Assembly: GCA_000310025.1 (NCBI GenBank)
Contig: FN649750.1
Span: 1,157,502 to 1,221,501, forward strand
Source: Ectocarpus siliculosus
Taxonomy: Eukaryota > Sar > Phaeophyceae > Ectocarpales > Ectocarpaceae
Reading direction: 5' to 3'
Length of the DNA stretch: 64,000 nucleotides
This document shows, piece by piece, positions 48,207-59,620 of this stretch (positions are counted from its first letter, which is position 1; each line of letters starts with the position of its first letter). The translations under genes and the position numbers were made by a program. The notes beneath the pieces are model-generated. The model searched no databases, was not told the DNA's origin, and saw nothing but the letters and a program-made list of their open reading frames with translations.

Positions 48207-51200
48207 GTTTCTCTCTCTCTCTACCCCTTCCCGCCCCTCTCTCTCTCTCCCTCTCATTGCTGCAGGTTGCTGCCTACGTCTCGGGAGCGTGGATCCTTGC
48301 TCGCGTCGTTCAGCACAAGGGATACGGCAAGGTAACGACAGAGATGTACACGAACACCCATTTCGAACGTGTCAGCTGACAGGAGCCGTGTCATTCCACC
48401 CACGATAACGACCACAACAGCAACAACATACTCACCTTGAACGTAACGCAACCACTGCCAGCAGCGCCAAGAACAAACGCAGCAGCATCAGTACTCACTC
48501 AGAGCATGTGTTTTGCCGATATCCATACCGGCCGCAAACGTATTGCGCAGTGTCGGAGAGACGTTGTGCTTGCTTTGTGCTCACACAAACCTAGCACGAA
48601 GAGACGGTCGTTGCATCCCTTATCGAAATTTCATGGCAGTGGTTCGGCATGGCGAACGTTTCTTGCTAGTCCCTACCATGCTCGACGCTTGTCGCTACGC
48701 ATGCCCTTGTGACCAACGTACGCACACGTTTTTTTCTGTCCCATGGAATGCACGCGTGCTCGTACCAGTCGTTTCCACGCATTATGGATGTGGTGCGTTG
48801 TCCTCTTGTTGGCGTGATGCGAGTCGAATGATATTTGATTGTCGGAAGTAGAAAATATGCGAGTATTGCTCAACAAGGTGTCGGGATACTTTGAATTTCG
48901 CATCCTGCTGTGGTTTAGCTCTTTCGGTTCTCATGTTGCAAGACTCGCGCGCGAATTTATTACTAGAGATACTCTCGAACTACAACATCTCGAATTAATT
49001 GAGAATATGCGCCTCGGGCGAAATACGGACGATGAAAGCAGGTGGAGCTCCACGACGAAGACGACGCTTCCCACGTCTTCGAACTCCCTATCAGCCAAGT
49101 CAGGCACCTGGAAGACTTGTCTTCGGACCTGGGCAAGGTGAGAGAGATGTAAAGAGAAAGGGAGAGGACAAGTAATAATTCTATAAACAGGGGGAATTAC
49201 GGAGTAACAGCGCTGCTGCTTGAGATGAGGCGGGTTTCGACCAAGCGTGTGTCAGAGAGCGGCATGCTTGTTGACTGTGCTTGCTGCTGCGCCGATCAGA
49301 GGGTGGAAAGCAGACATGTTGCACCTGCATGCAAGAGCGACAAGCGGGTACTTTTGCGTTATGGTTTAGGCTTGGGAGTCCGAGGTGCTGGGTGGAAGAG
49401 GGTATTGTTCTATTACTATTGCTTGTAATGAGAACAGTCGAGGCTGCGCAGGAAGGTTCGAAGGTGTGTGCGTGAGAGAGAGAGAGGGCCACGGATGGGC
49501 GGTGAGGGGGGCTTCGATTTTTGTTTTTGTCTTCACGGCCAACCTCAAATGGTGTCTGGTTTGACAGGTACAGTATTGCTGTCAAGGCCGACGTACAGTA
49601 CATCCCATTGTCGATGTTGGTACGGAAATGAAGGTGACATGTCTAGAGTTGCCGCAGAGTGTACTAGGGTATACCCCAAAATTTGGTTGATGTGGGTGAT
49701 GCTGATTTTTCCCTCCCAACTCGCATCCTTCCTTATGGTTTCGCAACCGGTCGGTCCCACGGCGTTCTTCTCGTCGCGTGTCGTTCGCATCGTCACTTTC
49801 ATCTCTTCGCCACCACCTGGCGTTGAGGGCCGAGAACCCTTTCTGGTGATCGTTCTCGCTGTGCTCCCCCACCCCCCTGTTCGATCTCGTTTGGGTTCTC
49901 CTCGCTGCTTATCGGTTCATGGCGTTCAGGCCGAACCCTTCCTGATTCTCGTTCCCAGGTTGCCCTCCGTGTCGTTTTGATTCTCCTCTATGCTTATCGG
50001 TTAATGGCGGTCAGGCCGAACCCTTCCTGATTCTCGTTCCCACCTTGCCCTCCCTGCCGTTCTCGTCGTCCTCCCTGATTACATCGGTTACACTCAGCAT
50101 GACAAGGTCTTGGCGGTGTTTCCCGACACGACCATCTTCTACTGCGCGACGGTCGCCAAGGACTCGCCTCGCATGGATGGCAACACCAAGGTGGGCGTGC
50201 AATTTTTGTCAATCCCAGCAGGGCGGGTGGGGCTGGGCGGGACGTTGCGTTGTTTCGTACGCGGTCGTCCAAGGTTCCGCCCACGAGGTCCCTCGCTGAA
50301 ACCGATATCAACTTCTGCATACAAGTGTACGTCCTTTGTGCACCTTCAACGACTGCCCTCTCGATCTAGCGCTCCTTCAACGTTTGGCATGCATGCGGGT
50401 GTTGTTTGACGAATGCGTGTACGGTTGAACGCGTTACGCCTGTGACCACAAGTGCGATACAATTTCGTGAAGAGAGTGACATAGGCGGTTCTGGACACCA
50501 CAGAGGTGGAAATGTGTGTGCGTGTGTGTTTTGTGGAGAGATCGCATTGTGATGCGTGCTACCGCAAAAGGGCACCGTGTGTCGTTTGGAAGGAGAGGCG
50601 TTACCTACCCCGGGTGATGCAGCCTCGACTCGCCCGCCTCGCGACTGAAGACTGTTCGCCAAGCATTCCTATATGATCCTGAATGGTCCGATCGCCCCCG
50701 TTGGTGTGTCAAGATTCTGTCCTCTTGGAAGGGATCGAAGTGACCACAGCAGCGGGCGGAGAAAAGACGGCCGTTCTAAAGAAGCGTACATTCGCCATTG
50801 GTTGTCCCTCGTGACACGACGATGAGACTTGAAGGGCTCACTGAGCCTCCCTCTCTTGGTGCGCACGGATTAAAAATGGAAGTTATCCCGAAACTAGATC
50901 AACAACCACATCGGGAGGGGGGAGAATACTCATAGCCGTGCATGCCGTAGTCGTAAGACCGTTGATTTCGCACCCCTGCAAAGCCGGGACGGAGCACGCC
51001 GGGTTCTCATCGGACCAGGCTCTCACATCACCAAGCGCGAAGCACCGTAAGGTATTCGGGGTGTCGCATGGAGGGTACGCTGCATCCTGCTGAGGGCGTT
51101 CGATATCTTGTGCTTGGTTCCTTGCATAGGGATGACAGCTGCCAATGACTTGATTTCATTTCTGGCGCTTTCACCAGAGATATTTAGAAGCACGGTGTGT

Positions 51201-51722
51201 AACTGCCTCGAGGGTGCTTTACAAATTGACACAACGCGGTGCGATCGTCCCTCTGCGCGGAGTGAGGGTTCTCGACCCCGCAAAGCATGATCTCCTCGAC
51301 CACCACCAAGGTGAACGCAATAAGAAATCGAACGCATAAGAAAAGCGGTAACCTGGTTGTCGAGCTCGCAAAGCTACCGGCGTATTTTACAAGGTCGCTG
51401 CCAAGCGACGAAACCCCGATCCCGATATGGGTGTCAGCGTTTATTTTGTGTGTTTACTACAACATGCATACAGCTTATTTCTGTGCGAATGTTTGTTGAA
51501 TGTCCAAAGGTGTTGGTGGTCTACTTCGAGGACGACGAAGACGCTAACGGGGGGCATCAATACCGCCGCATTCCCGTGGAGCACGTTATGATCGAAGACG
51601 ACGGAGGGCACGCGAACCGCCACGGCTACGCGGCTGGGGCCGGGGTGGGTGGGCGCAGCAATGGTGGCGGCACTGGCCGGAGCGAAAGGGTGAGATACTA
51701 CAATGGCACTATCTGTGGTTGA
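46978..51722 (+). CDS. SGF29: SGF29-like subunit of SAGA (double tudor, H3K4me reader)
   Basis: Five exons join in phase 0: 46978-47419, 48266-48331, 49042-49137, 50098-50190 and 51510-51722, with a TGA stop (302 residues visible). The first exon has a charged segment and Ser/Gly/Arg-rich low complexity. The tudor pair follows: VAAYVSGAWILARVVQHKGY and VELHDEDD (first), then KVLAVFPDTTIFYCATV and VLVVYFEDDED (second), closing with RIPVEHVM. This agrees closely with the SGF29 C-terminal domain, which binds H3K4me2/3 and recruits SAGA. In the family motif A-L-Y-P-x-T-T-x-F-Y the first cage aromatic is Tyr; here it is Phe (VFPDTTIFY), while the second Tyr and the later Phe (YFED) are kept. The first-exon start is ambiguous (46978 after CGCGCAG, or about 46917 after CACTAG). 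A donor-like AGG|GTGAGA at 51689 could extend the gene. Intron 4 carries a dispersed repeat (50917-51430). Confidence 0.88.
48170..48207. repeat. (TGTC)n microsatellite in SGF29 intron 1
   Basis: About nine TGTC units within a long pyrimidine-rich tract that leads into the acceptor of exon 2 (48265/48266). Confidence 0.9.
49895..50063. repeat. Tandem duplication, unit 85 bp, in SGF29 intron 3
   Basis: GGCCGAACCCTTCCTGATTC occurs at 49929 and 50014 with matching flanks (GCTTATCGGTT upstream, TTGCCCTCC downstream). It ends about 35 bp before the exon 4 acceptor at 50098. Confidence 0.8.
50917..51430. repeat. Dispersed repeat, about 514 bp, inside SGF29 intron 4
   Basis: It matches the repeat at 63263-63801 along its length (shared: GTGCATGCCGTAGTCGT, GGGACGGAGCACGCCGGGTT, GGCTCTCACATCACCAAGCG, AACTGCCTCGAGGGTGCTT). 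It starts after a G-rich run and ends about 80 bp before SGF29 exon 5. No ORF or terminal inverted repeat is evident. Confidence 0.85.
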
Positions 51723-52294
51723 GAATGGCATTTCTTGTGTCCTCGCACTAGCAAACGAATCGAGACAATGTAGTCCTCACAAGAAGGGACGAAATCAGAA
51801 ATCAGACGCTTGAGGTGCGGAGGCAAAGAGGACCTTCATCCGGACCACCGAAGGACACAACAGAGGAGTCTGTGCACGACACCACAATGATCTTCTTCCA
51901 GCCCCTCCTCTTCGTTTCGCCATCACTGAAACATCACCCGCCCTTCGTCCATAGCCAGATAATATGGTCGCCCACTGTCGGAGACGATGTTGTGGTCGGA
52001 TTAATGTTGGGGTCGTGGAGACGGGAGACCGTGCATCATTTCCGTGTGACTCACCGCAGCCTAACACCCAGCGCGCATGACATTTGAGTGTAGCGCAAGA
52101 TAAACGGCGAAGAAGAAGCTGCCCCGCATGCGGTCGTCGGGTCAGGCTCGAGCCGTTCGCGTGGTGCAGTCCCAGCAGATTGTCGTCTCTCATCAAGGAA
52201 ATATCTCGATTGCCTGACTCGTTTCTCAGAGCGCAAGGTCTAGCGTTTCCGGTCGGGCTACCGGCTCCTATCGGTCACGCTCCACGTCTCCCAG
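51723..52294. other. Stretch between SGF29 and the winged-helix gene
   Basis: Contains the SGF29 3' UTR and probably the first exon of the next gene. A candidate ATG at about 52128 starts a 29-codon frame (MRSSGQARAVRVV...), not confirmed. Confidence 0.35.
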
Positions 52295-54525
52295 GGTCAG
52301 AAACGAGTACGGGGGTGAGTTTGCTGCTCGCCGCCATTGACATGTGTAGGTGTCGACTCTTGATTGCCATTGTAGCCGCCGCCGCCGCCGCCGCTGGTGT
52401 TCGTGCTTGTGCTACTATTTGGTTGTTTATTGTAGTCGTTGTTGCTGCTGCGGTTGTTGTCGTGGTCGTCGTCGTCGTCGTCGTCGTCGGTGATGGTGAT
52501 GGGATGGTGTTGTTGGCCACCTGACGGCAACTGGTGACCTGGGACCCGCAGTCCGTTTCCTGCTACCCATCGTCACGTATGTGGGGCCCAGCAGATGTTT
52601 TTTTGCGATACGTTGGCCCTTCCAACGGATCGGGACACGAGAGTGCGCAAACAGCACCAAAAGGACCGAGCGCTGCAACCATCCACGTTTGTGCGCAGGC
52701 CACAGCAGCGTGTTTCGATGCGCTAGGCGTACGCGTTCAGCAGCCACACAATACCGCACTCTCCCGCGGTTTGATTTCTAGAATCCATCTGCTGACGTGT
52801 GGTGATGATTCGAACGTATACAGGGGGTTCCGCGGCGGGGAGCCACCTCATGGGGGGAGCCGCATCGTTAGCCTCGAGGGCATCGGGCGGCAGCAGCGCC
52901 GTCGGAGGGGGCGGAGGAAGGGCGAGCAACGGCAACAGGGACCAGCAGGTGGGCGGGAAAGGCACATGCTTCCTTAGACCATGTCGGAAGCAAAAGAAAT
53001 CATGTCCAGTTCTGCGGTACAGATAGCACCCGCGGTTTTCAAAGTTGGCAGTGAAAAAAGCTCCAGGCTCAATATTATATCAAACATTAGGCCTTGAGCG
53101 CCATGTGTGAGCCCGGTGTGAAGGTCCCCTTACACTTGTACCTATCTATGGGCCATTTATGGCCCACAAGAGGAGCTACTGCAAGAACCCCATACTCGAC
53201 CAAACATATATAATAGAGATTTTTTGGTGCGGGTACTATGCCTTTGTGTTGTAGTGTTTCTTTAGAGAGCTGTAGACCTACGTAGCACGATGCGCGCCCA
53301 CTGAGGGCACCCGATATCGGTGGCAAGCGCGTAGCAAAGATATAAAAGTTCGTTGTCTAGGGTTTGTTCAGGCTGGAAAGCACCTACGGTTACATCTACG
53401 CACACAGGGCAAACACTGTGCACACACGCCGCCCCATCGCCAGCTGCCAGCGCTTGTGACGCGTGCCGTATCGTCTTGTGCTTGTCTTCCCTCGTTTTTG
53501 GGTTTGCAGGGGGGCAGCAAGAAGGGCGGGGCCACCTACGCAGACATGATCGCCCACGCGCTAGGCAAGGTGGAGAACGGAAAGGGCGCCTTCACCCAGA
53601 TCTGCAATATCATCGAGCGGCAGTTCTCCGAGTATCTAAACTGGAAGCTCGAGAGGTACGTATGCGATATGACGCCATTAACGGCCATGAATATGGAATT
53701 CTGCAACATGGAGTGCCGCAGGCTTCCAACAAGAATGACCTGAACCACCAAAATATGGTTTTGTTCTAGATGTATGTGTTGCGCCTGGTTTGTGTGCGTT
53801 TTCGCTGCCACTGGATGTGTTCCGTTTTGCGCATACTGACCTGTTGTTTCGGTTCACTGTTTTTGCCGTTTTCGTGTCGTGTCGACTTTTGGTTCGTGGT
53901 TGCGGTTCGCCTTCTACCCGAGCACAGCGACGTCCGCAAGACCCCGGTGTGGAAGTCATCCGTCCGGAAGATCCTCTTCTCCAACAGCAGGTGTGTCGCG
54001 TTTTCATTTACCTTTTTCTTTGCCCCGCAGTACCTTGCGTGCCTTTTTCTAGCTTTTGTTAAACCTATGGTGTAATATTTTGCACCAATGGAGGCGCCAT
54101 CCTGATGGAATGTACCTGTCACGGTGGACTGAATACACATTACTTCGGTATATTTCTCCTTCGTTCGCGTTGCGGCGGCTGTCATCCCTTCGTGCAGGGA
54201 CTTTGAGTGCACGGCTAGCTGAAGGTTCTGTTTTCTTGTCATGGCTTGAAGTACTTGCCCCAACGTGCCCAAGTATCGAGTTGGGTCCCCGTGCTGATAT
54301 CTCGGTAGAAGTCCCACAGGTTCATTGATGTGGTCTCTTTCTCGTTTTTCTCTGCGCTGGTACGGTGCGGCTGCTACTTTAGAAAGTTCGCCGAGATTCC
54401 CGAAGATTGGGATTGTTCTCGTCCACCCCGTTTTCACAACACCCCTCCCGTTGTCACATCATCCTTGCACGCATGTCGCCCCCGCACGTCATCCATTTTT
54501 CCACGGTCGGCTCGCCTCGTTTCTT

Positions 54526-54598
<73 letters not shown>

Positions 54599-54901
54599 GT
54601 ATGTCTGTCTGTACGCCTGTCACTTTCTTGCTCGCTCTCTCTCTAAATTCTCTTGCAATGTTCGCCCCTCTCCTTTCTCTCTCTCTCTGTATCTGATGAT
54701 GCGCACGGCCGCCCCACATCACATCGTTACCGTTGGCGCCAACACCACGGACGTTTGATACGCCCCAATTCCTCTCGCCTAACGTTGCCACACAACGCAC
54801 CCCACCATTAAAAAAACGTGTGTTTCAGGTTCCAGCACCATTCCACGACCCCGGAACTGGGGCATGTGTTCACCATGGCCCGCTCCAAGAAAAACAACTG
54901 A
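52295..54901 (+). CDS. Forkhead-like winged-helix protein
   Basis: Exons 52824-52948, 53510-53655, 53928-53990 and 54829-54901 join in frame to a TGA stop. A 20-nt exon at 52295-52314 also fits the phases but is speculative. The Gly/Ser-rich N-terminal part (GGAASLASRASGGSSAVGGG) precedes a winged-helix domain: GATYADMIAHALGKVENGKG (helix 1), TQICNIIERQFSEYL (helix 2), TPVWKSSVRKILFSNSRF (recognition helix, compare W-x-x-S-I-R-H-x-L-S-x-N in forkheads) and ELGHVFTMARS (wing). Known role of the fold: sequence-specific DNA binding. The basic end (RSKKNN) could be nuclear-targeting. An alternative exon near 54385 (KFAEIPEDWD) also looks forkhead-like but breaks the phase with the last exon. Linker-histone and other winged-helix families remain possible. 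Confidence 0.6.
54522..54596. repeat. (CT)n microsatellite in winged-helix gene intron
   Basis: A run of about 35 CT dinucleotides in the last intron, followed by shorter CT runs at about 54640 and 54678. Confidence 0.95.
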
Positions 54902-57900
54902 GGTTCGCGGAACGTCCCGTGCGAAAGCCGTTTCCACGCACGGCGTATGTACCAGTGGAACGGAAATTCGGTTACGGCATTCTCATTTCATTTTTTTTAC
55001 GCTACACATGTTACTGGAGAGTCAAGGTCGCGTCTGCACGGAACCTAGGGTTGAAGACTCAGACCACGGAAAGAAGCCAGTTCAGGAGAGCGAAAAGCTC
55101 GGGACTGTGATCCAACAACAGAGGTGGGGAACGGCAAATCATATTTCTTGGGCCGGTAGGATGGTGTACATCTTCTCGCTATCTTTTAACCCCCAGTCTC
55201 TCTGCCGAAGACCTGTGTCCGTACTGATTAGGGAGGGGGGCTAGAGGGGAGTCCTAGGCGCTGTCGGTGGGCTAGAGCTGAGGTTGGAGCCGAGGGGGGA
55301 TGCCGGTGCTGAAGCGGACACCGGTGATGCTTGGGACAGTCTACAGGGCTCTCGCTAGACCCTGAATAACTATTAGCACGCACACCCAGGGGTTGTCCCT
55401 TGAGTATATCCCTTTTCGGAGGCGGAGGGGGGGGGGGGGCAGGGTGTTTTCCTTCCCGGTGTGAAGCTGGGGTCTCGTCGTGGCCCAGGCGGGGCAGCTC
55501 GAGGGGGTATGTAGATAATTCGGGGGGCTGGAAAGTGGGCGGGGAGAACCAACCCTTTTCCCATCCACGAGGGGGAAGGATGTACGAGAGATGGGAATGA
55601 TAAAGATTAGAACAACCTTTTCTTGGTGTGAATGCGTCCCTTGCCGGCGGCGAAGGTGCTTCGGTGTTTGTCCGCCAATGCCGGATCTCGACGCTCGACC
55701 CCAACACGCACGCAAGAAGGGCGATAGGGGCCGTTCTAAATAGTGGACGCTTTGCTGCTGGCTGCGTGGGAAGTTTCCGTTTGTTGCGTTGCAGTTATGT
55801 TTTTTTTTTCTCTTGCTGGATATTTGTTGACCTTATTTTCTAGGAGGGGGTGTATACCGGCAAACGATCAACATTGACTGCCATGTACAAGTACACTTTT
55901 GCGCGTGGCAGAGAAAAAATTCTGACGAGGCTTTCGGGTTGTTAATGCAGTACGTTATAGGCGTAACGACGGTTTGGATGGGTGTACAATAGACATGTGC
56001 ATATACCAGTGAGCGGAAAAGATCGAACATTTCCCCTCCCGCTATCCCTAGAGTTTCCTGTCGTTGTGAGAAAGATTCTACAAAGTTTGGTCGGGGGAGC
56101 GGGCAATCCCGCGTCTCTGGATCCAGGCAAGGTTTTTTGGTATGTTGCCGTTTACGCTAAAGCTTTTCCCGGTGTATGTGTCCATTGTGGCCCTCAAGTG
56201 AAAAACCACCCCCCCGCGCTGAAATTATTCTCCAGTATGCGATGCCGTGTGTAAGTAAATAAACTGCAGGGGAGACACAGCCCCTCCTCACTGTTGAGTC
56301 GATCTACTCTTGAGGTGGAAGTTACTGTACCTTGTCTGCGCGATGAGCCTTAGAGAACAAGCATCTAGTCTCCAAACTACGCGTGTCGGCAATCATTAAG
56401 CGGCGTTAGGTGCGCGTTAAGCGGCGTAAGTGTAGCAAAGTAGATGATACGGGGGGTACGCGAGTAGCATTTCTCGTGGCGTTCCTTTCTGTGCATGCCG
56501 ACAGCAGGTCGAGCATGCGTCGTCGGGACTACGGCAGTACGCAACGCAAACTAACGCACGTCGTTTTGTGAATCCTGGTTATGATTGCTTGTCGAGTCTG
56601 ACCAGTAGCCGCAGTATCTGCCGCAAGCTATTTTGGATAGGAGACTCCCGTCCTCGTTGCTTTAGTGACGTTTGCACTTCTTACGGAAAACGGGCTTCAC
56701 AGGACTTTCTAGATTTTGGTTGTTTTTAATTTTTGGGGCTTTTGGGGTTCGTGTGTTGTTTGTTTGTCGGTGAGGTTCGACCAAAACAAGCTACCACTCC
56801 TGAACGGAGTGGCGAAGCGAATTGGGCTTCAAGAAGTCATTGCGAATCGATGGGAAGCGGTGGTAGTCTAACTAGCGATCGAAAAGGCGGAGTAAGGGGC
56901 AGGGGGGAGTAGCTGATAAATGGGGATGTCTTCGAGAGGCCGAACCAGCTACAGCGGTTGGCATGTATGCCTTGGTATGTCCCCACCCACCTCTCGAAGC
57001 TGCCCCTTGAGACATTATGATAGTGATTCTTGTTTCGTTTTGCCTTGCCCCCTCCCAGACCGAACGGCTGTGACTTGATAGGTGGGCGGCATGAGTAGAC
57101 GACAGTGTACGCGACTACAGCTTGACGCTGCTCGCTTCGTATGTGTGCTGTCATTTGTCCCTTTTGTGCTTGGAGCGTGTGTTTGTTAGTTGCGTGCGAA
57201 ATCACCGGCGCGCGTTGCGGTTTTTACTCTGCTGATAGTGAAGTGAAAACACCTAATTGTTCTTGCAGGGGCGAGGTTTGTCGGAGTAACGGGCATGCCC
57301 ACTTGATGCTTCTTGGATCCTTACGTATGGGTAACCATGTGCTTCCCACGACGTTAATTTATGCGTTGAAGTGTTCCCTGTGTGCATGCGTGTATCGTTT
57401 GGTTGTACTAGGAATAAGATTGGATTGAGCTTGTGGGGCGTGATGTTTGGGGTCGGAAAATTGAAGGAAAAAAGCGAGGGATGGGGAAGGGATGCAGTGG
57501 AAGAGGGTGCTGCATAATGGGACTGGGGAGTGGCTGTGCTTGGGTATGAAATCGATTCTCACGTACAAATAGTACACCTAAGAAACATGAAGTATTTTAG
57601 TAGCTTAGGTCGTTTTTTCTGTGACGGTTCTTGGGCTGTAGGTCTTTATCGCTAGACCCGCACCCGCTGTGTCACCGAGCAGAACAGAGGGAGAGCCCCA
57701 AACCTTTTATTACCCTGGGAGTGGATGTAAGGTTCCCGTACGCAACGATTGTGCTTTCAAGACCGAGTTTCGGGGAGGAGATATTGTGAGGCCTACGCGT
57801 GTGAGGCAGACGGGAAAGGGGGGGGTATACCCCCTGACGTGCGTCACCGTCACGACTGAGTGTTACTTGTTTCCGATGTCAGGGCTTGCTTTGGGTCTTT

Positions 57901-59029
57901 TTCGTCGGGAGGAGGCGGCCAGGCATTCGTATGTTACGCGTGAAAGTGTGCACGGGGATTGGTCTAAACGTTGGACGACGGCGTTTTGGGGCAGACAGAA
58001 CACCCCCCTGGGTGGGATTCCCTACCGTGGTGTTGGAACCCTTGCGCGTGGCCACCATGCTTGCGTGTACATATATTTATCCGATGCGGGCGAAATCTAC
58101 ATGTTCCCCCGGAGATAAGTTTTTCCCACCTAGTGAGACGTGCGCTTTCTAAAGTCGAAGAAGATTCACATCGAAAGAGGGGGTGACGTACCGGAGGGAT
58201 AGACGCGTGTTGTGGGGGCAGGGGTTGGGGGTGGGGAGTAGGCGTTGTGGGCAGTGTCCCATCGCCAGTTGAGCACGTTCTCTCTTTCTAGACCGTGCCT
58301 GTGCAAGCACTGTCCTGCATGTCGCGTAGCACAAATGCCGTGAAGTGTCGTTGTGTGCAACAAAAGCTTTTAAACACCCGTTTTTCATGATCGAGGTCGA
58401 CATTTTCCATGCATCGTCGCGACGTACGCATTTATCAAAGCGCGGTCAAAATGATGACTAGATTTGATGCCGCCACGCGTACCCATCCTTTCGGTAGAGG
58501 AAACGGGAATCAGCGTTCTCGGCTAAGTTGGAGGTCCGCGAAGTGTAGCCATAATCCGTGTACGTAGGGTAGTGCTGTGTAGACGTCTGCATCTTTGCAC
58601 GTGCTTCCCTTTGTACATCGACATCCCGTGTTCACCTGTCAGTGAGGGAATGGAATTCGTCAATGTCCGTTTGGACCCTGACAAATGTACCAGATATCGG
58701 GTGGAGGCCGGGAGGTTTGACGAACGATGGAACAGAAATGAAGATGAATATGACGTGAACCTTTTAAGGTTGTGCAGTCGGAGTGTTTGTGTATGTTTGC
58801 GTTTCATCCTTTCTGGCGCGAACCTATACCTACCTGCACCTTCCCGGTTATTCGGCTTGTCAGTCGGGGTCGTGCATGAGGAAAGGGCCACACGAACTTT
58901 TGTTTTCTTGGACTGATATGTGTCCGAAGTTAGACCCATGCTGTGCTTGCATTCGAACATAAAATGACAAGAGCCAACAGTCCTCTTCTTGTGGTATATT
59001 CACGAAACTGGTTCCGATGCAAATCTTCC

Positions 59030-59106
59030 GAGAGAGATTTGAACCACAATCTGGTAGTAGCTCCGCGAGGCTACCACAGACCCCGAGACCACTCTGCTAC
59101 GAGGAT
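59030..59106 (-). repeat. tRNA-like sequence (SINE-like promoter boxes)
   Basis: On the minus strand TAGCAGAGTGG (59099-59089) fits an internal A box, and GGTTCAAATCT (about 59045-59035) nearly fits a B box. The T stem pairs poorly and the acceptor stem does not form, while a strong hairpin (GTAGC/GCTAC) replaces the anticodon arm. It is therefore more likely a tRNA-derived repeat than a working tRNA. Confidence 0.4.
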
Positions 59107-59184
59107 GACGTGGTAATTTAGGAATATAATGGACAGCGCCAATCGCACGGGAGAACTTGTAGGAAGATGAAATCAATTAGATTA

Positions 59185-59620
59185 AATTAGACCATCTGAC
59201 CAGTCAACGTTGACTGGTCTAAAGGTGAAACTTTATCTAAATAATAGATATGCGCTCAGCTCATTGGCACCCGGCTGGATCACTTGGGTTTTACGGCTTT
59301 TAAGTCACTGGGATTGAAAGTAGGGGTCTCCGGGGACGGACCCCGCGCCAGACGCTGCCGGAAAGAGACATAATGGTGCTTGGGAAAGTGACCAGCCGGG
59401 ATTCGAACCCGTGCGTGTATCCTTAAACGCCAAATGTGCAAAGGCTTGAGGCTAACTCTGTAGGGACCCCGGAGATCCCTACTCTCAATCCCAGTGATTA
59501 AAAGCCGTAAAACCCAAGTGATCCAGCCGGGTGTCAATGAGCTGAGCGCATATCTTTTATTAGATAAAATTAGACCATCTGACAAGTCAACGTTGACAGG
59601 TCTACAGGTGTAACTCTAAA
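59185..59620. mobile_element. Fold-back element with tRNA-like spacer and palindromic flanking repeats
   Basis: Arms 59241-59335 and 59467-59560 are inverted copies of about 94 bp with roughly five differences (shared core GGATCACTTGGGTTTTACGG and its complement). The 132-bp spacer contains a perfect tRNA T-arm, CGGGTTCGAATCCCG on the minus strand at about 59393-59413. Outside the arms, both flanks carry a direct repeat starting TTAGACCATCTGAC. In the left flank it contains a perfect 22-bp palindrome (59198-59219, centre CAACGTTG); in the right flank (59581-59602) the palindrome has decayed. This is a MITE- or SINE-like non-autonomous element of unknown family. Confidence 0.6.

Noticed and set aside
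57669-58118. 149-codon plus-strand ORF
   Set aside because: No domain, no intron structure and no neighbours that support it; may be chance in GC-rich DNA.
59030-59106. Functional tRNA gene
   Set aside because: Acceptor and T stems do not pair well and the anticodon arm is abnormal; recorded as tRNA-like repeat instead.
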